Source: DASZZZ01 sp036260375
GTDB lineage: Bacteria > Actinomycetota > CADDZG01 > WHSQ01
Direction: 5' to 3'
Assembly (NCBI GenBank): GCA_036260375.1
Contig: DASZZZ010000039.1
Coordinates: forward strand, 1 to 6,513
DNA: 6,513 nucleotides
Numbering within the stretch: position 1 is the stretch's first letter; the number at the start of each line of letters is the position of its first letter. Below the pieces are notes generated by a model. It was not told the DNA's origin and searched no databases. It saw only the letters and a list, made by a program, of their open reading frames with translations. The translations under genes and the position numbers were made by a program. This document shows, piece by piece, positions 1 through 6,513 of the stretch.

Positions 1-41
1 GCGCGCTGGTCGTCGTCGAGCAGGCGCAGGTCGGCGGGCAT
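1..41 (-). CDS. Possible 5' end of a minus-strand gene leaving the window (partial)
   Basis: Reading the minus strand from an ATG at 41-39 gives MPADLRLLDDDQR and then runs off the window without a stop. Thirteen codons are too few to recognise a family. Support comes from context: the position is divergent from the plus-strand pair that begins at 128, and a TATCCT hexamer lies exactly 6 nt upstream of the ATG, an arrangement suited to a leaderless transcript. There is no convincing Shine-Dalgarno sequence. It could equally be a chance open frame in GC-rich DNA; the sequence left of the window would settle it. Confidence 0.4.
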   Translation of the reverse strand, partial: MPADLRLLDDDQR

Positions 42-47
42 GTCCGC

Positions 48-53
48 AGGATA
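48..53 (-). promoter_or_regulatory. Putative -10 hexamer (TATCCT) for the left-edge gene
   Basis: On the minus strand TATCCT fits the TAnnnT pattern of sigma-70-type -10 elements and is followed by 6 nt (GCGGAC) and then the ATG at 41. Transcription starting about 7 nt after the hexamer would begin at the A of the ATG, giving a leaderless mRNA, a common mode in actinobacteria. No good TTGACA-like -35 is visible 16-19 nt upstream, so the call rests on the -10 and its spacing. Confidence 0.35.
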
Positions 54-127
54 TCCCCCGGCACGAGCGCGCACGACGCGAAAGGACCGAGCTTGCACGA
101 GCCGACGCACTCCGCCGGACGCGCCGC

Positions 128-424
128 ATGAGGATCGAGGACCGCGCCGGACAGCCGCTGCCGGAGGCGACCGTCAGCGTCGACGACGGCGAGCTCATCG
201 ACCTCCTCCAGGGGCTCGCCGACGTCGTCGAGGGCACGCGCGAGCACCTCCACTTCACGCAGCCCGGCGGCCCCCAGCTCGTCGTGCGGCGCAGCGCCGA
301 CGACGACCCGGACCCGCTCGGACGCGGCATGGACTGGTGGTTCGGCCCGCTCGTGCTCGTCGCCGCGGTCCTCGTCGTGATCGGAGCCGCGACGGTCGTG
401 CGGTGGGCCGCCGGCCTGTTGTGA
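128..424 (+). CDS. Small hypothetical protein with a single C-terminal membrane anchor
   Basis: A 98-residue protein I do not recognise. Residues 1-65 are soluble and acidic, with a short amphipathic stretch (GELIDLLQGLADVVEG, 21-36) and a patch around LHFTQPGGPQLVVRR (41-55). Residues 69-95 form one hydrophobic segment that opens with aromatic DWWFGP and continues LVLVAAVLVVIGAATVV, ending only a few residues from the C-terminus. This is the layout of a tail-anchored protein with the soluble part probably cytoplasmic; there is no N-terminal signal peptide. The ATG at 128 has only a weak GGA upstream. The next gene starts 40 nt after its stop on the same strand, so the two are probably co-transcribed. 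The 142-codon frame over the same DNA is arginine-rich and looks like a shadow. That this is a gene seems fairly safe; its function is unknown. Confidence 0.75.
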   Translation: MRIEDRAGQPLPEATVSVDDGELIDLLQGLADVVEGTREHLHFTQPGGPQLVVRRSADDDPDPLGRGMDWWFGPLVLVAAVLVVIGAATVVRWAAGLL

Positions 425-452
425 CGCGTCGCCGGCGGGCGGCCGCCGCGAC

Positions 453-456
453 GGAG
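453..456 (+). promoter_or_regulatory. Shine-Dalgarno (GGAG) supporting the GTG start at 465
   Basis: GGAG at 453-456 lies 8 nt upstream of the GTG at 465, the usual spacing for a ribosome binding site. It decides in favour of this GTG as the start of the hydrolase-fold protein; the hydrolase core begins about 20 residues later. Confidence 0.6.
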
Positions 457-464
457 CGGCGCGC

Positions 465-1361
465 GTGAGCGGCGCATCGCCCGGCGAGCCGCGGCGCGCG
501 CGGGCGCGCAGCCGCGACGGCACCGAGCTCGCGGTCGAGGCGTACGGCTCCGGCGACGGCGTCCCGGTGCTGCTCGTCGACGCGGTCGGCGCCGCCCGCG
601 CGGTGTGGCGTCCCGTGCGCGCGCGTCTCGCGCGCCGCCACGTCGTGCTCGCGTGGGACCTGCGCGGGCTGTTCGCGTCGGGCCCGCCGGCGGCCGGCCG
701 CGTCGACCCCGCCGCGCAGGCCGACGACGCGCTCGCGGTGCTCGACCACTTCGGAGTCCACCGTGCCGCGGTCGTGTCGTGGGGCAACGGCGCGCGCGTC
801 GCGCTCGAGCTCGCGTCGGGCCATCCCGGGCGCGTCGACTCGCTCGCGCTCGTGTGCGGCGGCTACGCGCGTCCGATCGTGCGCCTCGTCCGCTACCTCG
901 AGCCCGCGTCGGTGCTGCCAGGCCTCGCCGGGATCGCCAAGCACTTCCCGCGCGCGGTCGGCGCCGCCCTCGGCGCGGCGACCGCGCGTCCGGAGCTCGC
1001 GGGGCTCATACGGCAATCGGGCATCGTGGGCGCGACCGCGGACACCGGCACGCTCGTGGAGCTGGTGCGCGGCCTCGCGTCGTGCGACCCGCGCGTGCTG
1101 CTCGAGACCTACGAGGCCGTGTCGAGCCACGCGCCGGCGTCGTCGCTCGCGCGCGTCGCGGCGCCGACGCTGCTCGTGGCCGGCGAGCGCGACGCGTTCA
1201 CGTCGCGCCGCGCCACCGACGACCTCGCGCGCGCGATCCCCGGCGCGCGCGTCGTCGTCTACCCGGGCACGACGCACTACCTGCCGATCGAGGCCCCCGA
1301 TCGTCTCGCCGACGACCTCCACGACTGGTTCACGACGCGCGGCGACCCCGTCAGACCTTGA
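465..1361 (+). CDS. Alpha/beta-hydrolase-fold protein with altered nucleophile elbow
   Basis: A 298-residue protein with the alpha/beta hydrolase layout: beta strand VPVLLVDAVG (33-42), the W-x-P and WDLRG region (48-68), DDALAVLDHFGVHRAAVV (87-104), the elbow SWGNGA (105-110), a helical cap around 135-225, then the acid strand PTLLVAGERD (Asp243) and the catalytic-loop histidine GTTH (His271). Family members normally carry G-x-S-x-G at the elbow and an HG-type oxyanion motif after strand 1. Aligned through the flanking VALELA, the serine position is Gly107 (GGC, one base from AGC) and the HG position reads DAVG. Acid and base are kept, nucleophile and oxyanion are not, so it may lack hydrolase activity or use another residue. 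No signal peptide or membrane segment is seen. Length is normal for the family. The GTG start has a good GGAG. The stop lies inside a 22-bp tandem duplication and converges on the lipid kinase gene 11 nt away. Confidence 0.85.
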   Translation: MSGASPGEPRRARARSRDGTELAVEAYGSGDGVPVLLVDAVGAARAVWRPVRARLARRHVVLAWDLRGLFASGPPAAGRVDPAAQADDALAVLDHFGVHRAAVVSWGNGARVALELASGHPGRVDSLALVCGGYARPIVRLVRYLEPASVLPGLAGIAKHFPRAVGAALGAATARPELAGLIRQSGIVGATADTGTLVELVRGLASCDPRVLLETYEAVSSHAPASSLARVAAPTLLVAGERDAFTSRRATDDLARAIPGARVVVYPGTTHYLPIEAPDRLADDLHDWFTTRGDPVRP

Positions 1362-1389
1362 GGCGTACCCCGTCAGACCTTGAGGCGTA
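1346..1389. repeat. Perfect 22-bp tandem duplication spanning two convergent stop codons
   Basis: Bases 1346-1367 and 1368-1389 are identical, adjacent 22-mers beginning ccccgtcagacc and ending gaggcgta. The first copy contains the TGA stop of the plus-strand hydrolase (1359-1361). The second contains the complement of the TGA stop of the minus-strand lipid kinase (1373-1375). Each gene reads its last codons from its own copy, leaving 11 nt between stops. With one copy the genes would overlap tail-to-tail by 11 bp. No hairpin terminator is visible here. Confidence 0.95.
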
Positions 1390-2272
1390 GCGCGTCGCGC
1401 AGGATCGTGAACGTCGCGGGCGTCGTGCCGAGGGTCTCGCCGTCGGCCTCGACCGGCAGCGGGCGCTCGGAGACGATCGACACGCGCACGCGCTTGGCCT
1501 CGAGGATGTCGCGGTGCGGCACGTGCTCGCCCTTGTAGATGCGCGGCATGATCGCGATCGACTCGCGCTTGTCGCAGTGCTGGACCTGGACGTCGAGGAG
1601 ACCGTCGGTCGGCGCAGCCTTCGGCGCGACCTTCATGCCCCCGCCGAAGAACTGGCCGTTCGCGACGACGAGGTTGTTCATCGGACCGCGATAGGTCCTG
1701 TCGACGAGGTCGACCTCGACCTCGGCCGCCTTCCAGCGCGCGACCGAGAGCCAGAACGAGACGAAGTAGACGAGGGGGCCGAGCGCGCGCGGGAGCCTCC
1801 GCGCGCGCGCCACCACCGCGGCCCCCAGCCCGGCCTCGGCGACGTTGGGGAAGTAGCGCACGTGCGTGGCCCCGTCGCGCCGGAACGTGACCTTGCCGAC
1901 GTCGATCGCAAACGACTCCGGCCCGTCGAGGTGCACGGCCGCGTGCGCCGGCGACGCGGGGAGCCCGAACGTGCGGATGAAGTCGCACCCCGTCCCGGCC
2001 GCCACGACGCCGAGGACCGCGTCGGGAGCGACGGCGCCGTCGTCCTCGAGCATGCCGTTGACGACCTCGTGCACGGTGCCGTCGCCGCCCACCGCCACGA
2101 GGAACCGGCACCCGTCGTCGAGCGCGGCGCGCGCGATCTGCGTCGCGTGGCCGGGGGCCTCGGTGTGGCGCACCTCGTGCTCGAGACCGCGCGCATCGAG
2201 GTGCGAGCGGAGCTCGGGCAGCGCCTTGCCGACGCGCCCGCCCCCGGCGCGCGCGTTGACGACGAGCGTCAT
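1373..2272 (-). CDS. Diacylglycerol kinase family lipid kinase (DgkB/YegS/BmrU-like)
   Basis: A 299-residue protein of normal length for bacterial soluble lipid kinases, which transfer phosphate from ATP (or another NTP) to diacylglycerol or related lipids at the membrane face. The N-terminal nucleotide domain has LVVNARAGGGR (3-13, usual NPxAGxG), the hallmark VGGDGTVHEVVNG (61-73) and AAGTGCDFIR (91-100). The C-terminal beta-sandwich domain has the APKAAPTDGLLDV stretch (216-228) and ADGE (276-279), whose Asp and Glu match positions that are catalytic in characterised DgkB proteins. In GTGCDF the usual Asn of GTGND is Cys96. There is no membrane span. The ATG at 2272 lies 26 nt after the thiolase stop but lacks a clear ribosome site. 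A TTG at 2302-2300 overlapping the thiolase TGA would add ten residues and is possible. It is the last gene of the helicase-thiolase-kinase cluster. The substrate cannot be told from sequence alone. Confidence 0.92.
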   Translation of the reverse strand: MTLVVNARAGGGRVGKALPELRSHLDARGLEHEVRHTEAPGHATQIARAALDDGCRFLVAVGGDGTVHEVVNGMLEDDGAVAPDAVLGVVAAGTGCDFIRTFGLPASPAHAAVHLDGPESFAIDVGKVTFRRDGATHVRYFPNVAEAGLGAAVVARARRLPRALGPLVYFVSFWLSVARWKAAEVEVDLVDRTYRGPMNNLVVANGQFFGGGMKVAPKAAPTDGLLDVQVQHCDKRESIAIMPRIYKGEHVPHRDILEAKRVRVSIVSERPLPVEADGETLGTTPATFTILRDALRLKV

Positions 2273-2298
2273 GGGGCCGAACGGCGACGCGCCGGCGG

Positions 2299-3495
<1,197 letters not shown>

Positions 3496-3536
3496 GCTCG
3501 CGATTGTCCCACGCCCGCTCGCGCTGCGGCGTGCCG

Positions 3537-6245
3537 TCACAGCTCCACGGAGGAGTACGCGACGACGCCCCGCAGCAGGCCGGTGCTCGCTGCCCTCAGC
3601 TCGGCGCGCAGCGAGTCGGTCGGGGCGACGTCCTCGACCTGGCGCAGGAGGTCGAGGAGCTGCTTGGTCGAGCGGACGAAGTCGCCGGGCGCGTCGTCCT
3701 CGTCGAGGACGTGCTCGAGCGGCACGCCCGCGGCCCACTTGTACGCGCGCGTCGCGAAGCCGGGGTCGGGGCGGCGCGTGAGCTCGAGCCCGCGCACCTC
3801 CTCCTCGGCGGCGATCGTCCGCCACAGCTCCAGCAGCCGCGTCCACGCCGCCCTCGTCGCGGCGGTCGGCATCGTCCCGACGACGCCCGTCTCCGGCCCG
3901 CGCGTCTCGTACACGAGAGCCGACATGACGGCCGCGACCTCGGGTCCGTCGAGCCCGTGGAGGAGCTCGTCCTCGACGACCTCGACGACGAGCAGATCGC
4001 TCTCGTTGTAGACGCCGGCCAGGAGGTCGCCCTTGCGCGTCGGCGTCCACCGTTCGACGTAGCCGAGCCGCTCGAGGATCTCCAGCACGCGCTCGAAGCG
4101 CTTGGCGAGCGTCCCGGTGCGCCGCTTGATGCGGCGGTCGATCCCGGCGAGCTCCTTCTCGAGGCGCGCCGCGCGCGCGGCGTAGTGCAGGTGGCGGCCG
4201 ACGTCGGGGCAGGCGTGGCACGGATGGCGCTCGATCGCGCGCGCCAGCTCGCGCAGCTCGCTCCGGGCCCGTCCGTCGTCGGCCGGCTGCTCGGCGGGCG
4301 GGCGCACCGTCACCGATTCCAGCGCGCGGGCGACGCGCCGGCGGGCGCGCGCGTCGCGCACGTGGAACCCGGGCGGCAGCGGCACGCGCGCGAGCGCGCG
4401 CGGGGGCCGGCGGAAGTCGGCGGCCGACAGCCGCACCATCGAGCGCGCCTGTGACAGCGCCAGCACGCGCGGCCTGCGCTCGGGGCCGCGCTGCGCGACC
4501 TCCAGCACCGCGTAGCGGCCGCGCCGGTGCCCGCCGTCGACGTCGATGACGTCGCCCGGCCGCAGCGCGACGAGCGCGTCGACGACGTCGGCGACACGTT
4601 CGCGCCGCGTGCGCGTGCGCTCCTCGACGCGCTGGCGCCGCGCGACGAGCGCGTGGTACTCGTCGAAGTCGCCGCGCTCGCACCGCATCCGCTCGCGATA
4701 CGACGCGAGGTACGCCTCGGAGCGGTCGCGCGTGCGCTCGAGGTCGACGACGGCCCGGTCGGCCTGGAACTGTGCGAAAGAGGAGTTGACGAGGTGCTCG
4801 GCCTCGGCGCGCTCGTAGCTGCGTACGAGGTTCACGGTCATGTTGTACGACGGCGTGAACGACGAGCGCAGCGGGTACGTGCGCGTCGACGCAAGACGCG
4901 AGATCGTGTCGAACGGCGTGAAGCGCTGCAACAGCACGATCGAGTGGCCGAGCTCGTCGATGCCGCGCCGCCCGGCGCGCCCCGCGAGCTGCGTGTACTC
5001 GCCCGGCGTCATCAGCTCGTGCTTCTCGCCGGTGAACTTGGTGAGGCTTTCGATGACGACGCTGCGCGCGGGCATGTTGATGCCGAGCGACAGGGTCTCC
5101 GTCGCGAACACGACCTTGACGAGGTTGCGCGCGAACAGCTCCTCGACCGTCTCCTTGAACGGCGGGATCATGCCGGCGTGGTGCGCCGCGATGCCGTCCG
5201 CAAGCCCCGCGAGCCACTCCGCGTAGCCGAGGACGTCGAGCTCCGCGGGGTCGAGGTCGGCGACGCGCGCGTCCGCGTAGGCGGTGATCGCGGCGCGCTC
5301 GTCGGACGTCGTCAGGCGCAGGTGCTCGCGCGTGCACTGGCGCACCGCATCGTCGCACCCGCGGCGCGAGAAGATGAAGTAGATCGCGGGCAGCATGCGC
5401 TCGGCGCGCAAGCGTTCGACGACGTCGCTGCGATACGGGATGCGGGGCCGGTTCGCGTACGGCCGGCGGCCGCCGCGCTGCGGGCGGTTGGGGCCGGCGC
5501 GTCGGCGCCGGCGGTCGATCTCGATGCCCTGTGGGTTCGGGGCGAGCTCGCCGGACGCGGTGCGCACGAACATCGGCATGAGGTCGTCGGACGCGAAGTA
5601 CCAGTGGCGCAGCTCGACCGGCCGGCGCTCCTCGATCACGACGTCGACGCGCCCGCGCAGCGCCTGCAGCCACTCGCCGAACTCCTCGGCGTTGCTGACC
5701 GTCGCGGACAGGCTGACCAGGCGAACGTGATCAGGAAGGTGGAGGATGACCTCCTCCCACACGGCGCCGCGGAACCGGTCGGCCAGGTAGTGCACCTCGT
5801 CCATCACGACGTAGCCGAGCCCCTTCAGGGCGTTCGACCCGGCGTAGAGCATGTTGCGCAGGACCTCGGTCGTCATCACGACGATCGGGGCGTCCCCGTT
5901 GACGGAGGTGTCCCCGGTCAGCAGCCCGACCTTGGCCGCCCCGTACCGCGCGGTCAGATCGGCGTGCTTCTGGTTGGACAACGCCTTGATCGGTGTCGTG
6001 TAGAAGCACTTCCGGCCCTCAGCGAGCGCGAGGTGCACGGCGAACTCGCCGACCACAGTCTTGCCCGCGCCGGTCGGGGCACAGACGAGCACACCATGCC
6101 CGCCTTGCAGCGCCTCGCACGCCTCGAGTTGGAACGGATCGAGCTCGAAGGAGAGCACGGAGGTGAATTCGGCCAGCTGGGGGCTTTGCGACCGGCGCCG
6201 GGACGCCTCGTAAGCCTCAGCTGGCGTACGCGAAGGGCGTGCCAC
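3537..6245 (-). CDS. helY: Ski2/Mtr4-like DEAD/DEAH-box RNA helicase, HelY type
   Basis: A complete 902-residue superfamily 2 helicase, close in length and order to mycobacterial HelY, presumed to unwind RNA in the cytoplasm with ATP. RecA domain 1 carries the Q-motif-like LDPFQLEA (35-42), Walker A APTGAGKT (56-63), TTPIKALSNQ (83-92), TGD (110-112), DEVH (149-152) and SAT (180-182). RecA domain 2 has IYFIFSRRGCD (288-298), ATETLSLGINMPA (381-393) and QLAGRAGRRGID (419-430). A basic RG/RP-rich insertion (244-271) separates them. Residues 500-720 are charged and helical, with a CHAC pair (676-679) in HPCHACPD. The C-terminal quarter, with NESDLLVVEVVEDELLHGLDG and YKWAAG, is the DSHCT-type domain. 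The start is GTG; an in-frame TAA four codons upstream prevents extension. The first 30 residues are a non-conserved leader. The gene heads the three-gene cluster, and its upstream region is a repeat array, not the tatC neighbour known from Mycobacterium. Confidence 0.95.
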   Translation of the reverse strand: MARPSRTPAEAYEASRRRSQSPQLAEFTSVLSFELDPFQLEACEALQGGHGVLVCAPTGAGKTVVGEFAVHLALAEGRKCFYTTPIKALSNQKHADLTARYGAAKVGLLTGDTSVNGDAPIVVMTTEVLRNMLYAGSNALKGLGYVVMDEVHYLADRFRGAVWEEVILHLPDHVRLVSLSATVSNAEEFGEWLQALRGRVDVVIEERRPVELRHWYFASDDLMPMFVRTASGELAPNPQGIEIDRRRRRAGPNRPQRGGRRPYANRPRIPYRSDVVERLRAERMLPAIYFIFSRRGCDDAVRQCTREHLRLTTSDERAAITAYADARVADLDPAELDVLGYAEWLAGLADGIAAHHAGMIPPFKETVEELFARNLVKVVFATETLSLGINMPARSVVIESLTKFTGEKHELMTPGEYTQLAGRAGRRGIDELGHSIVLLQRFTPFDTISRLASTRTYPLRSSFTPSYNMTVNLVRSYERAEAEHLVNSSFAQFQADRAVVDLERTRDRSEAYLASYRERMRCERGDFDEYHALVARRQRVEERTRTRRERVADVVDALVALRPGDVIDVDGGHRRGRYAVLEVAQRGPERRPRVLALSQARSMVRLSAADFRRPPRALARVPLPPGFHVRDARARRRVARALESVTVRPPAEQPADDGRARSELRELARAIERHPCHACPDVGRHLHYAARAARLEKELAGIDRRIKRRTGTLAKRFERVLEILERLGYVERWTPTRKGDLLAGVYNESDLLVVEVVEDELLHGLDGPEVAAVMSALVYETRGPETGVVGTMPTAATRAAWTRLLELWRTIAAEEEVRGLELTRRPDPGFATRAYKWAAGVPLEHVLDEDDAPGDFVRSTKQLLDLLRQVEDVAPTDSLRAELRAASTGLLRGVVAYSSVEL

Positions 6246-6346
6246 TGGGTTAGATTACCTCGCTCCGCTCGGTGGGCTTGCTCGCCAAAGCCGGCTGTGT
6301 TGGATTGCCTCGCTCCGCTCGGCGGGCTTGGTCGCCGGAAGCCGGC
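6245..6346. repeat. Imperfect ~50-bp direct tandem repeat, two copies upstream of helY
   Basis: Copy 1 (6245-6295) and copy 2 (6295-6346) are in register at a 50-bp period. From the ttAGATT/ttGGATT position to the ccggc end they share about 40 of 46 positions. The core cctcgctccgctcgg is identical apart from its flanks, followed by GGCTT, a variable 8-9-nt loop and AAGCC, so a small stem is kept while its loop differs. Copy 1 begins at the helY start codon. The repeat lacks transposase or CRISPR character. It may belong to a dispersed intergenic repeat family, which one window cannot show. Confidence 0.85.
6252..6257 (-). promoter_or_regulatory. Putative -10 hexamer (TAATCT) for helY, probably leaderless
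   Basis: On the minus strand TAATCT fits TAnnnT and is followed by 6 nt (AACCCA) and the helY GTG at 6245. Initiation about 7 nt downstream would start the RNA at the GTG. The alternative ribosome site, GGAGCGAGG just upstream, ends 12 nt from the GTG, which is long for a Shine-Dalgarno. No clear -35 is seen. The hexamer lies in repeat copy 1; the same place in copy 2 reads CAATCC. Confidence 0.45.
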
Positions 6347-6369
6347 CATTTCCACCTCGCCCCACGCAA

Positions 6370-6428
6370 CCGGCATCACCCGAGCCCACCATCAGCGCCC
6401 AGCCCCTTCACCGCCAGAGGGATGCCGG
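6370..6428. repeat. 8-bp inverted repeat with 43-nt spacer
   Basis: CCGGCATC at 6370-6377 is the exact reverse complement of GATGCCGG at 6421-6428. A CCC next to the left arm and a GGG before the right arm could extend pairing past a one-base bulge. This could fold as a stem in RNA from either strand, or be a chance match in GC-rich sequence. No known RNA family is recognised. Confidence 0.35.
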
Positions 6429-6468
6429 GCGTGTTGCGGAGCGTAAATGACCGGCGCGAGCAAGCCGG

Positions 6469-6494
6469 GGTGAGTGTGCTAACTCAAGGTGAGT
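6469..6494. promoter_or_regulatory. Cluster of TGAGT/ACTCA half-sites, possible operator
   Basis: Three alternating half-sites occur: TGAGT (6471-6475), ACTCA (6482-6486) and TGAGT (6490-6494), forming one inverted pair with a 6-nt gap and one with a 3-nt gap. GGTGAGT-N6-ACTCAAG loosely resembles the actinobacterial HspR element (CTTGAGT-N7-ACTCAAG): the right arm is perfect, the left matches five of seven, and the spacer is one base short. It may be an operator for a gene to the right or for helY; it could also be chance. Confidence 0.35.
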
Positions 6495-6500
6495 GACCAA

Positions 6501-6513
6501 GCTGTGTTGGATT
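6501..6513. repeat. Start of a third copy of the ~50-bp repeat, cut by the window edge
   Basis: The last 13 bases, gctgtgttggatt, are identical to 6294-6306, the junction where copy 2 begins. An exact 13-mer that is fairly AT-rich is unlikely by chance in this GC-rich DNA, so another copy probably continues past 6513. Confidence 0.65.

Larger units (their letters stand above)
6246..6513. other. Non-coding upstream region of helY
   Basis: These 268 bases hold no credible gene. The only sizeable plus-strand frame (6272-6496, 74 codons from GTG) begins inside the tandem repeat and has no ribosome site. The stretch contains the two repeat copies, a C-rich, G-poor segment (about 6350-6418), an 8-bp inverted repeat (6370-6377 with 6421-6428), the TGAGT/ACTCA cluster (6469-6494) and the start of a third repeat copy. 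It is presumably the helY promoter region and possibly that of a gene beyond the right edge. Confidence 0.6.

Noticed and set aside
1340..1395. Bidirectional hairpin terminator between the convergent genes
   Set aside because: The sequence is a direct repeat and not an inverted one; no stem followed by a T-run is seen on either strand.
3496..5673. Apparent 1124-residue extension of the thiolase frame upstream of 3495
   Set aside because: The part before MTEVFVVDAVRTP is low-complexity and out of frame with the helicase, which clearly owns that DNA; the thiolase start at 3495 matches the family.
6245..6346. CRISPR array
   Set aside because: The copies are contiguous with no unique spacers, only two are complete, and no cas gene is present.
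4527..6446. 639-codon plus-strand frame opposite helY
   Set aside because: It is antisense to conserved helicase motifs, has biased composition and no recognisable domain.
6469..6494. CIRCE (HrcA) operator
   Set aside because: Only one arm is suggested (GAGTG, two extra bases, CTAA) and the paired arm at 9 nt is absent.
6272..6496. 74-codon plus-strand frame upstream of helY
   Set aside because: It starts at a GTG within the tandem repeat, has no ribosome site, and part of its sequence is simply translated repeat.

Overview
The window is very GC-rich DNA (strong G/C at third codon positions, long open shadow frames on both strands) and looks like an actinomycetote chromosome. The best taxonomic clue is a full-length HelY-type helicase, an actinobacterial Ski2-like protein. 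A deep-branching lineage such as Acidimicrobiia is a guess; nothing here fixes the genus.

Layout from left to right. Positions 1-41 may hold the first codons of a minus-strand gene leaving the window. Divergent from it is a short plus-strand pair: a 98-residue protein with one C-terminal membrane segment (128-424), then an alpha/beta-hydrolase-fold protein (465-1361) whose catalytic serine position is glycine. The pair converges on a three-gene minus-strand cluster, read in the order helY helicase (6245-3537), PcaF/PaaJ-type thiolase (3495-2299), and diacylglycerol-kinase-family lipid kinase (2272-1373). Gaps of 41 and 26 nt suggest one transcript. The convergent stop codons sit in a perfect 22-bp tandem duplication, which appears to have separated two genes that once overlapped by 11 bp.

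The right end (6246-6513) has no credible gene. It holds two tandem copies of a roughly 50-bp imperfect repeat starting at the helY start codon, the beginning of a third copy at the window edge, an inverted-repeat cluster and a G-rich tract on the helY sense strand. In the helY-proximal copy, the two differences in its first ten bases turn CAATCC into TAATCT on the minus strand. That is a TAnnnT-like -10 hexamer, 6 nt before the GTG start, so it could drive a leaderless mRNA. The possible gene at the left edge has the same arrangement (TATCCT, 6 nt, ATG).

Functionally, helY points to RNA metabolism. The thiolase and lipid kinase point to acyl-CoA and phospholipid metabolism. Their co-transcription is an arrangement without an obvious shared pathway. 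I found no defence system, CRISPR array, RNA gene or insertion sequence. The most interesting signals are the catalytically altered hydrolase, the 22-bp duplication and the repeat-derived putative promoter.
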